From: Gracilimonas sp034520725
GTDB lineage: Bacteria > Bacteroidota > Rhodothermia > Balneolales > Balneolaceae
Direction: 5' to 3'
Assembly (NCBI GenBank): GCA_034520725.1
Contig: JAXHNH010000001.1
Span: 124,001-188,000 of the forward strand
DNA length: 64,000 nucleotides
The notes under the pieces are model-generated. The model searched no databases. It was given only the letters and a program-made list of their open reading frames with translations, and had not been told where the DNA came from. Shown here piece after piece: positions 54,813-62,364 of the stretch; the first letter of the stretch is position 1, and every line of letters starts with the position of its first letter. The translations under genes and the position numbers were made by a program.

Positions 54813-56177
54813 ATGAAAAAAATTACGCTATTAGCTGCATTAACTGTATTGCTACTAACTGTTGCGTGTTCAAACAGATCTGAGGTTCAAAAGACCGTGG
54901 TTACCGGTACTATCACGGTAGCTGATTCTATTGACAACAGCGGAGATTTCTCAGGGATCGGTGTGACCATCGTGAAAAGGGATTCCACTAATGCTCCCAT
55001 CGATACATTGTTTCATACATTGACGGATCAGTCCGGTGCATTTGAAGGTGTGGCCAGTTTCCCAAACAAGAATTATTATCCGATGATTATCAGTCGGAAT
55101 AACAATGTAATTGCCACTATGCGGGTGATATTAGCTGAAAATGACACTTTAAGGGTGAATGCTCAACTTCCCAACGTCCGTGAAACTTTAACTCTGGATT
55201 CCAAAGAACATGAAGCCATGCGGACTCTTGAACGTGTAGACCGTAGTTTCCAAAGAGTTGGGGCTTTCATCATGAGTGGAGCGGTGCCTGATTCTCAGAT
55301 ATTGGACGAGACACAGAAATGGTCGGAATTATATTGGCAGGTTTATGAGGCCCACGAAACAACAATGGCCTCTTATCTCGCAGCCGAGAAATCAGCTGAG
55401 TTGCTGGGTAACTGGGATCCGGATGCCATGTTGACCCGCATCGATGAAGTATTACCGGCAGATTACATGTTTTCAGTAGCCTTGCAACTGGGTAAACCCT
55501 ACATCGCACAAAGCAAAGGATTTGACGCAGCTTCAGGGTATCTGGATTCACTAATTAAGATATCCGAGAGTGAGGAAGTCACAGAATTTATAGTCAGAGA
55601 TAAAATTCAAATGTACTTCGACAGTTCAAGGATAAGAGAGGCAAGAGATCTTCTGGACAATTATGAACAGGATTATTCTGACAGTCCTTCGTCTAAAAAA
55701 TGGATCCGACGTATCCGCTATGACCTTAATTATCTGGCTCCCGGTGTAACAGCCCCTGATTTTTCTTTTGTGACCATGGAAGGAGATACGGTTAATAACG
55801 AGAGGCTTAAAGGGAGTACATATATAATCGAGATCTCACCTCTTGCTAACTATGAATATCAGAACGACTACGACCGAACGATGGTCATCAGTGAGATCTA
55901 CAAGAATTACGGACTTAAAGTATTTACGATCCCTCTGGATCAGAGTGAAGTAACAGTAAATGCCTTTTTTGATGAACGGCGAAAAGCCTGGCCGGTTGCT
56001 AAGCTTGGCTCTTTTGATGTTCAGGATGTCATACAGAAATTCAATGTGATTCAAGTTCCTACCCGAATCCTTATCGACAAGGATGGGGTAGTGATAAGGA
56101 AATATGAGAGAAATGAATTTTCCGAGGTCATACAGGGACTGAATCGTGCATTCAATAATTCTAACTCACCTAGTTAA
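54813..56177 (+). CDS. TlpA/thioredoxin-fold lipoprotein lacking the CxxC site
   Basis: The 454-residue lipoprotein (LLLTVAC) has an N-terminal beta domain (DUF4369-like) and a C-terminal AhpC/TlpA fold from about residue 310: APGVTAPDFSFVTMEGD, TYIIEISPLANYEYQ, VPTRILIDKDGVVIRKY. The redox motif expected after the first beta strand is absent; no Cys lies in the fold, so it cannot act as a thiol-disulfide oxidoreductase by the usual route. It follows gatB by 21 bp. Confidence 0.72.
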   Translation: MKKITLLAALTVLLLTVACSNRSEVQKTVVTGTITVADSIDNSGDFSGIGVTIVKRDSTNAPIDTLFHTLTDQSGAFEGVASFPNKNYYPMIISRNNNVIATMRVILAENDTLRVNAQLPNVRETLTLDSKEHEAMRTLERVDRSFQRVGAFIMSGAVPDSQILDETQKWSELYWQVYEAHETTMASYLAAEKSAELLGNWDPDAMLTRIDEVLPADYMFSVALQLGKPYIAQSKGFDAASGYLDSLIKISESEEVTEFIVRDKIQMYFDSSRIREARDLLDNYEQDYSDSPSSKKWIRRIRYDLNYLAPGVTAPDFSFVTMEGDTVNNERLKGSTYIIEISPLANYEYQNDYDRTMVISEIYKNYGLKVFTIPLDQSEVTVNAFFDERRKAWPVAKLGSFDVQDVIQKFNVIQVPTRILIDKDGVVIRKYERNEFSEVIQGLNRAFNNSNSPS

Positions 56178-56193
56178 CTTTAAAACTCACATC

Positions 56194-56961
56194 ATGCGAA
56201 GACTACTTATAGCCGGTAACTGGAAAATGAATTGCGGTCCATATGATGCCGCTGAATTGTTGGAAGGTCTAAAAGAGAAGAAATCAGAAATCAATGAAAA
56301 CGTGGACGTATTGGTTTGTCCGCCTTTCGTATCCATTGGAATGGCCGTAAAGTACCTCTATGATACCGATATTCAGGTGGGTGCCCAAAATCTGCACTTC
56401 GAGGAGAATGGGGCTTTTACCGGAGAGATCAGTGGAAGCATGCTGGCTGAAAGTGGTTGTAATTACGTGATCGTTGGTCACTCTGAGCGCCGACAGTATT
56501 TTGGTGAAACCGATACGACTGTAAACAAGCGTGTTCATAAGGCTATAGAGCATAAACTGGCGCCGATCGTTTGTGTTGGTGAAAGCTTGGATCAGCGTAA
56601 ATCGGATAAGCATTTTGGATTGGTTAAAAATCAGATAACGGCAGCTCTACACGATATTTCTGAAAAAGACATATTGGATGTTGTGATCGCATATGAACCT
56701 ATCTGGGCGATAGGAACCGGCGAGACAGCCTCCCCTGAACAGGCACAGGAAATGCACGAACATATTCGTTCTGTACTTGCAGAACTATATGATGAAGATA
56801 CAGCAGAGCAGATCAACATTTTGTACGGTGGCAGTATGAAGCCCGGAAATGCCAATGAGCTGCTAGGTCAAATGGATGTTGATGGCGGACTTATCGGAGG
56901 TGCTTCGCTGGATGCTGATAGTTTCTCTGAGATCATAACCATAGCTGAAGACCTGGCCTGA
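56194..56961 (+). CDS. tpiA: Triosephosphate isomerase
   Basis: The start at 56194 is used (MRRLLIAGNWKMN), since the longer frame overlaps the preceding gene. Residues NWKMN with the catalytic Lys, GHSERR (catalytic His), AYEPIWAIGTG (catalytic Glu) and the phosphate loop YGGSMKPGN are all present. 255 residues is normal. It interconverts dihydroxyacetone phosphate and glyceraldehyde 3-phosphate. Confidence 0.97.
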   Translation: MRRLLIAGNWKMNCGPYDAAELLEGLKEKKSEINENVDVLVCPPFVSIGMAVKYLYDTDIQVGAQNLHFEENGAFTGEISGSMLAESGCNYVIVGHSERRQYFGETDTTVNKRVHKAIEHKLAPIVCVGESLDQRKSDKHFGLVKNQITAALHDISEKDILDVVIAYEPIWAIGTGETASPEQAQEMHEHIRSVLAELYDEDTAEQINILYGGSMKPGNANELLGQMDVDGGLIGGASLDADSFSEIITIAEDLA

Positions 56962-56964
56962 GCC

Positions 56965-58242
56965 ATGAAATACAATGTACTCCTGATCGGTAGTGGTGGA
57001 CGCGAACATGCGCTTGCTCGAGCTATTTCCAAATCCCCTAAATTAGCTAAACTATTCATAGCACCGGGTAATCCGGGAACCGCCATGGCCGGTGAAAATG
57101 TGACCCTGAATGTCTCGGATCTGGATGCCGTATGGGATTTTATACAGAACAATAAGATCGATATAACCGTGGTTGGTCCCGAGCAGCCATTGGTGGATGG
57201 AATAGCCAATGTTCTGGAAGCCAAAGGGCACGCTGTGTTTGGCCCCAAGCTACAGGCGGCTATGCTGGAAGGAAGTAAAGAATTCGCCAAGGAATTCATG
57301 GAGCGCCACAACATACCAACGGCAGGTTATCGGGTATTCGATCAGGATAATTTTGATGATGCCGCTGAATACATCAAAGAACAGGGAAAATATCCGGTTG
57401 TACTCAAAGCGGATGGACTTGCCGGTGGAAAGGGAGTTTTTATTCCAGAAACCGAGGATGAAGCTTTGCAGGTGCTGGATGAATTGAAGAACAGTGATTC
57501 CCTTAAAAAAGCCGCAAGTCGCTTGGTCATAGAGGAATTCATGGTTGGTGAGGAAGCCTCCGTGTTTGCTATTTCCGATGGCTCATCATGGAAAGTGATC
57601 GGTAATGCACAGGATCATAAGCGCATAGGTGAGGGGGATACCGGCCTGAATACCGGTGGAATGGGAGCTTATTCTCCGACCCCAGTGGTGACCGATGAAG
57701 TCCTCAAGCGTGTTGAAAATGAGATCATCGAGCCGACCATTTCAGGGATGAAAGAGGAAGGTAATCCATATTCTGGGATCCTGTACTGTGGTCTGATGAT
57801 CACGAATGAGGGGCCAAAAGTAGTGGAATATAACTGTCGCTTTGGAGATCCCGAATGTCAGGTGATACTACCACGTATGCAGTCTGATCTGCTCGAGATC
57901 ATTGTAGCCACTACGGAAGGAAAACTTGCAGAGACTGATATTCAGTTTGATGATGAAGTACGGTGCTGTGTGGTGCTGGCATCAGGTGGATATCCTGAAT
58001 CCTATGAAAAAGGAAAAGAGATCACCGGCCTGGAAAATGTTGATAATGCGATCATTATTCATGCCGGAACGAAGGAACAGAATGGGAAGCTGATCACCAA
58101 TGGTGGTCGTGTGTTGAATATTGTAGGATCGGGTTCTGACCTTGAAACGGCTATCAGGAATACTTACAAAGAAGTCGGGAAAGTGCACTTTGATAAAGCC
58201 TACTACCGCTCGGATATTGGGGCCAAGGGGTTGAAATACTGA
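56965..58242 (+). CDS. purD: Phosphoribosylamine-glycine ligase
   Basis: The 425-residue ATP-grasp enzyme shows NVLLIGSGGREHALA, VVGPEQPLVDG, VLKADGLAGGKGVF, QDHKRIGEGDTGLNTGGMGAYSP and VEYNCRFGDPECQVILPR. It makes glycinamide ribonucleotide in purine synthesis. It begins 3 bp after tpiA and is probably co-transcribed with it. Confidence 0.96.
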   Translation: MKYNVLLIGSGGREHALARAISKSPKLAKLFIAPGNPGTAMAGENVTLNVSDLDAVWDFIQNNKIDITVVGPEQPLVDGIANVLEAKGHAVFGPKLQAAMLEGSKEFAKEFMERHNIPTAGYRVFDQDNFDDAAEYIKEQGKYPVVLKADGLAGGKGVFIPETEDEALQVLDELKNSDSLKKAASRLVIEEFMVGEEASVFAISDGSSWKVIGNAQDHKRIGEGDTGLNTGGMGAYSPTPVVTDEVLKRVENEIIEPTISGMKEEGNPYSGILYCGLMITNEGPKVVEYNCRFGDPECQVILPRMQSDLLEIIVATTEGKLAETDIQFDDEVRCCVVLASGGYPESYEKGKEITGLENVDNAIIIHAGTKEQNGKLITNGGRVLNIVGSGSDLETAIRNTYKEVGKVHFDKAYYRSDIGAKGLKY

Positions 58243-58294
58243 ATATTGAACACGGGATATCCAAGACAGAAAGGAATAGAATATTGATTTGTGA

Positions 58295-58400
58295 ATATTG
58301 AATACAGAATATCGAATGACCGAGCTTTTCCGCTCCGACGCAGAGCGATCGGAGCGAGTTCTGATCTTTATTCGATATCCGATGTTCGATGTTGGATGTT
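58295..58400. repeat. Nested inverted repeat after purD
   Basis: Outer arms ATATCGAAT (58309-58317) and ATTCGATAT (58370-58378), and inner arms CGCTCCGA (58331-58338) and TCGGAGCG (58349-58356), form a nested hairpin. Words such as GAATATTGAATACAG and GATGTTCGATGTTGGATG around it have the look of a dispersed extragenic repeat. It runs into the N-terminal end of the next reading frame. Confidence 0.6.
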
Positions 58401-59268
58401 CCATTTCCTGCCTACCTGGTTCGACACGCTCTGCATTGGAACGAAAAAAGTTTTACGTTGGGTATTCTTCCCGATCATCCTGCTAAGTTTCTCAGGGACA
58501 CTATCCGCACAAACACTCCAGGATATATATTCAAACCTGGATATAGCTACTTCCATGTCCGTTACCCCGAATGCTATCTACATTGTTGAACAAGGCAAGG
58601 ATAGATTGCTCAAGTTGGATCATACAGGGAAATTACTGGATACCATTGGCGGCAGGGGTAGTGGCGATTATCAATTCAGTAAGCCGGTTGACGTGGATGC
58701 CACCAATGGTCTCAAGATCTTTATAACGGACCAAAACAACCGGAGGATACAGGTATTTGACCGGCGCGGACAGTTTCTGAGCAGTATAAGCGAACGTTCC
58801 TCTTTTGTAAATTCACGCAGATACCATCCGAATCAATTATCAGTGAGTGATTTAGGTGAAATTTATTTTTGGGATAATGAATCCCGGTTGATCCGTCGTT
58901 TCGATATGGACTATAATTTTGAAGATGAATTTCGTATCAGCTCTGATATCAGATCAGTAGATGACCTGCAGGTCACTTCAGCAGAGATCCTTATTCTGGA
59001 CAAGTCAACCGAATCTATTCACAGGCTTTCTCCCAATGGTGGCTATTCCGGATTCTATCCGGTTGAAAACATAAAAGCATTTTATGTAAATGAACAAGGC
59101 ATGTGGCTGGCATATGAAAACAGAGTAGTATATGAACAGGAAAATGGTGAAATACAGGAATTCGAATTTGAAAAAAATGTACAACCGATAGATATACACG
59201 TCCAGTCCGGGTCGATTTTTATTTTGACCAGGGGCGAATTATTCAAGATCGAAACCGGATCAAGATGA
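58396..59268 (+). CDS. NHL/six-bladed beta-propeller exported protein, start uncertain
   Basis: The open frame begins at 58291 but its first 35 codons come from the repeat. ATG 58396 is the next candidate, and a convincing signal peptide begins about residue 18 after it (VFFPIILLSFSGTLSAQ). The mature part has propeller repeats: GKLLDTIGGRGSGDYQFSKPVDVDATNGLKIFITDQNNRRIQVFDRRGQFL is a clear NHL repeat pair. No canonical start codon lies just before the signal peptide, so the native start may have been replaced by the repeat. Function unknown, probably periplasmic. Confidence 0.65.
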   Translation: MFHFLPTWFDTLCIGTKKVLRWVFFPIILLSFSGTLSAQTLQDIYSNLDIATSMSVTPNAIYIVEQGKDRLLKLDHTGKLLDTIGGRGSGDYQFSKPVDVDATNGLKIFITDQNNRRIQVFDRRGQFLSSISERSSFVNSRRYHPNQLSVSDLGEIYFWDNESRLIRRFDMDYNFEDEFRISSDIRSVDDLQVTSAEILILDKSTESIHRLSPNGGYSGFYPVENIKAFYVNEQGMWLAYENRVVYEQENGEIQEFEFEKNVQPIDIHVQSGSIFILTRGELFKIETGSR

Positions 59269-59298
59269 TCTCACCCGATCACATATTTAAAGAAGATT

Positions 59299-60261
59299 AT
59301 GAGCTTTGAGGAAAAAGCACGTCAGGTATTCGAATTTCAAAGCCAAAACAATCCGGTTTACAAACGCTTCTGCCAAGCCCTGAATATTAAAAAACCTACA
59401 GGCATATCTGACATCCCACTACTGCCAATTCAAGCATTCAAAAACACAGAAGTTATCACTGCTTTGAATAATTCAAAATTTAAAATTCAAAATTTAAAAT
59501 TTTATAGCAGTGGAACATCGGGCATGGATCGAAGCAGGCACGTTGTATTAGACCCTGAAATCTATCGACAATCCATTATCCGGGGAATGCAGCAATTCTA
59601 TGATCTGGATGATTATGTGATCTGGGCATACACACCGGGCTACAACTCCAATCCACATTCCTCATTGATCTGGATGTTGAATGCGTTGATCGAAAGAGAG
59701 GAGTCAGGGTTAAGTAAATTTCTGAAGCTGGGAAAGACTTTGAATGAAAAAGAGCTTGCAGAGATCGAAGGCACAGGCAAAAAGCTGTTGTTGTTCGGCG
59801 CAGCATTTGGGTTGATGGATATCATCGAACAACAACCGATCCAGTTACCTGAAGATGCCGTAATACTTGAAACGGGAGGGATGAAAACCCATCGCCGGGA
59901 GATCACAAAAGAGCAATTACATGAGAAGCTGGCTGAAGGCTTTGGTCTTCCACAATCCCAGATCCATTCCGAATATGGGATGACAGAATTACTGTCTCAG
60001 GCGTATGCTCAGGGCAGTCTCTGGTTCGAATGTGTACCATGGATGAAAGTGACTATACGGGATCCCAAAGCCCCCATGAAGGAAATGCCGGTCGGGGAAG
60101 AAGGACTGATTGGGGTGATAGATCTGGCTAATATTCATTCCTGTTCCTTTATTCTGACAGGGGATAAAGGCATTCAAAGAGATGATGAAAAATTCCAGGT
60201 ATTGGGTCGGTGGAATCCACAGAACTTAAGAGGCTGTAATTTTTTGATCGAACAGGATTAG
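59299..60261 (+). CDS. LuxE-like acyl-protein synthetase
   Basis: The 320-residue protein resembles LuxE/acyl-protein synthetase and adenylate-forming enzymes: LPIQAFKNTEV, YSSGTSGMDRSRH (residues 69-81), LFGAAFG, SEYGMTELLSQAYAQG and VIDLANIHSCSFILTGDKG. It is about 60 residues shorter than usual LuxE proteins. It precedes a LuxC-like reductase on the same strand, a pairing known from luciferase operons, but no luxAB is here. A tandem 14-bp repeat lies in the coding sequence. Confidence 0.75.
   Translation: MSFEEKARQVFEFQSQNNPVYKRFCQALNIKKPTGISDIPLLPIQAFKNTEVITALNNSKFKIQNLKFYSSGTSGMDRSRHVVLDPEIYRQSIIRGMQQFYDLDDYVIWAYTPGYNSNPHSSLIWMLNALIEREESGLSKFLKLGKTLNEKELAEIEGTGKKLLLFGAAFGLMDIIEQQPIQLPEDAVILETGGMKTHRREITKEQLHEKLAEGFGLPQSQIHSEYGMTELLSQAYAQGSLWFECVPWMKVTIRDPKAPMKEMPVGEEGLIGVIDLANIHSCSFILTGDKGIQRDDEKFQVLGRWNPQNLRGCNFLIEQD
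59471..59498 (+). repeat. Perfect tandem 14-bp repeat inside the LuxE-like gene
   Basis: ATTCAAAATTTAAA occurs twice head to tail, encoding NSKFKIQNLKF immediately before the catalytic SSGTSG loop. Such AT-rich words are common in extragenic repeats, which suggests an in-frame insertion. Confidence 0.7.
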
Positions 60262-60397
60262 AATCACAGATTTAGCACTCGTTAAGAAGGTCTATCTTCG
60301 AAACGCAGTCTTGCAAGCTCCGGCTTGCAGTGAAGTTAGAACAAAACTTGTACCTTATTCACGATTTAAAATCCAATCAATGTAATTTTTATAGTTA

Positions 60398-61426
60398 GTG
60401 AAATCAGAGGTTAAAATAGTAACCATTTTAAAAAAATGGCTCGATCCTGAAAGCCCATTTCTGCAGAAAGCGATCGAAAAGACCGTTACAGAAGGATTAT
60501 TCAGTGAACAGGATGTTCAGCATCAGCTGGCCGTACTGCGGGATAATGTAGAAAACGGGGATATTCAGGAATGGGTTAAAAGATCAGGGTTAAGTGATAA
60601 AAAAAATGCCAATGGCAAAAAAGTACTATGCTTGCATGCCGGTAATTTACCGTTGGTGGGATTTCAAACAGCTATTGGTGTAGTCCTTTCCGGCGCCGAT
60701 TATTATGGTAAACTCTCTCGAAAGGATCCCTATCTAATGGCTTCGTTCCTTGAGGAGATCCAACGATCAGGCATATACCAGGAAATTCACTTTTCCACGG
60801 ATCTTAATTCATATAGAAACCTGAAAGCAGATAAAGTCGTGTTTGCCGGCTCTGAAGAATCGGTTCCCGATGTTATAGACAAGATCCAAAAATTGAAAGC
60901 AGCAAAGTCCGAGGCAGACTACATCATCCGAACGGCCAAGTTCTCGATAGCTTATCTGAGTGAATGGAATGAAAAGATTAGGGAAGAACTGGTCGAAGCC
61001 ATGCTGAGGTATGGAGGAAAAGGATGTCGCTCGGTAGCGGTGGTGGTAGCGCCCTTTGGTTTGGAAAAGGTATTAGAAGAACTGGAGCAGACTGTCAGAT
61101 CATTCTGGAAAAACAACCCACAACATCAAAATCCGGCGCCCGAACTGAAGTATCAATTTGCCTATAACGAGGGTATTCAACGCAATCAGTTGTGGTTGGA
61201 GGATTTTTTGATTCAGGAAACGGATGAATTACCTGAAACAGATTTTACGGTGAATTGGGTACAAGGGGATGAGGAAAAAGTAAGAGACCTTAGAACCTTG
61301 TTCGGTCAAAAAGTTCAGACCGTTTATACCTGTGGGCGAGATATTAAGGGGTTGAATACCGAGCCATTGGAAACCAGCTCAAAGACCGCCACTCTATTGG
61401 AAACCGGATGGGGTGGATGTTGGTGA
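60398..61426 (+). CDS. LuxC-like acyl-CoA/acyl-protein reductase
   Basis: The 342-residue protein begins with GTG. It has LHAGNLPLVGFQTAIGVVLSGADYYGKLSRKDPYLMASFLEEI and a candidate nucleophile Cys210 (RYGGKGCRSVAVVVAP), as in the aldehyde-dehydrogenase-like LuxC family. With the LuxE-like gene it would reduce fatty acids to aldehydes or work on an acyl carrier. It is shorter than classical LuxC (about 480 residues). Confidence 0.7.
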   Translation: MKSEVKIVTILKKWLDPESPFLQKAIEKTVTEGLFSEQDVQHQLAVLRDNVENGDIQEWVKRSGLSDKKNANGKKVLCLHAGNLPLVGFQTAIGVVLSGADYYGKLSRKDPYLMASFLEEIQRSGIYQEIHFSTDLNSYRNLKADKVVFAGSEESVPDVIDKIQKLKAAKSEADYIIRTAKFSIAYLSEWNEKIREELVEAMLRYGGKGCRSVAVVVAPFGLEKVLEELEQTVRSFWKNNPQHQNPAPELKYQFAYNEGIQRNQLWLEDFLIQETDELPETDFTVNWVQGDEEKVRDLRTLFGQKVQTVYTCGRDIKGLNTEPLETSSKTATLLETGWGGCW

Positions 61427-61579
61427 GGCTATTTTTGAATAGGACTTAACAACCTTAAGAATGCGGTTAAAACCGAAATACCTCGTTACTGGAGCTTACT
61501 CCTAAGGTTGATTCCTAGAGTTATGGTTTAAGAGCCAAAGAGGATCACAAAAAGCGAAATTTAGGGATAATTTTGATAA

Positions 61580-61615
61580 TTTTACGTATATTTGATCGAT
61601 CAATAAAACGTAAAA
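61580..61615. promoter_or_regulatory. Near-perfect 36-bp palindrome, likely VapB operator
   Basis: TTTTACGT at one end and ACGTAAAA at the other flank the perfect core TTGATCGATCAA. Of 18 symmetric pairs only 3 mismatch. It ends 5 bp before the vapB start codon, as expected for a site bound by the VapB or VapBC complex to repress its own operon. Confidence 0.75.
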
Positions 61616-61619
61616 CAAT

Positions 61620-61826
61620 ATGGAAACCGTAAAAATATCTCCAAAATTTCAGGTTGTTATTCCAGCCAAAGTTAGAAAGTCATTGAATCTAAAAGCAGGA
61701 CAGAGAGTTCGAATGATACCGATTGATGGAAAAATCGAGATAGTACCTGTGCCTGAAGCTAAATCATTAAGAGGTTTTGCAAAGGGTATCAATGCCTCAT
61801 TCGAAAGAGAGGAGGATCGGGTTTGA
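61620..61826 (+). CDS. vapB: AbrB/MazE-fold antitoxin (VapB)
   Basis: The 68-residue protein METVKISPKFQVVIPAKVRKS is the AbrB/SpoVT swapped-hairpin DNA-binding domain, followed by GQRVRMIPIDGKIEIVPV and a charged C-terminal tail that would bind the toxin. It lies 5 bp after a 36-bp palindrome and overlaps the PIN-domain gene by 4 bp. Confidence 0.85.
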   Translation: METVKISPKFQVVIPAKVRKSLNLKAGQRVRMIPIDGKIEIVPVPEAKSLRGFAKGINASFEREEDRV

Positions 61827-62200
61827 ATGTATTGGACTCATCAGGATGGCTGGAATTTTTTACAGATGATAAACATGCGGATGTTTTCGAGCCCGTCATC
61901 GAAAATGATGAACAGTTGCTGGTTCCTTCTATTTGCTTCTATGAAGTATACAAAGTGTTGAATCGGGAATTAGGAAAATCAAAAGCAATTGACGGGATTG
62001 CTCTTATGGCTAATGGAAAAGAGATTTCAGTTGATCAGGAAATTGCATTGACGGCGGCACTGATCAATGCTGAGAAAAAGCTACCTATGGCTGACTCCAT
62101 GATCTATGCTATTGCCCAAAAATTCGATGCCGAATTATGGACCCTTGATTCGGATTTTGAGGGCTTACCCAGTGTCAGGTATTTCTCCAAAAACGATTAA
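61823..62200 (+). CDS. vapC: PIN-domain ribonuclease toxin (VapC)
   Basis: The 125-residue protein starts with TTG in a TTGA overlap with vapB. NVLDSSGWLEFF gives the first conserved Asp, ICFYEVYKVLNRE the Glu, and LPMADSMIYAIAQKFDAELWTLDSDF the remaining Asp pair. This is a full PIN acidic quartet. VapC toxins cut RNA, often initiator or other tRNA; the target here is unknown. Confidence 0.85.
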   Translation: MNVLDSSGWLEFFTDDKHADVFEPVIENDEQLLVPSICFYEVYKVLNRELGKSKAIDGIALMANGKEISVDQEIALTAALINAEKKLPMADSMIYAIAQKFDAELWTLDSDFEGLPSVRYFSKND

Positions 62201-62364
62201 TCCGTTATTTCGGGTTACGGTTTGTGTCTGGTTTAATAATAACCACAGCCTACAGTTCATCCGTGGGTGTCATGAAATAAATGATCCGGAAAAACCATTT
62301 CAATGGTTTCAATAATGGCTTATCTTTGGGGCTCGCAATAGAAGAAACTCTCAAACATTCATCA

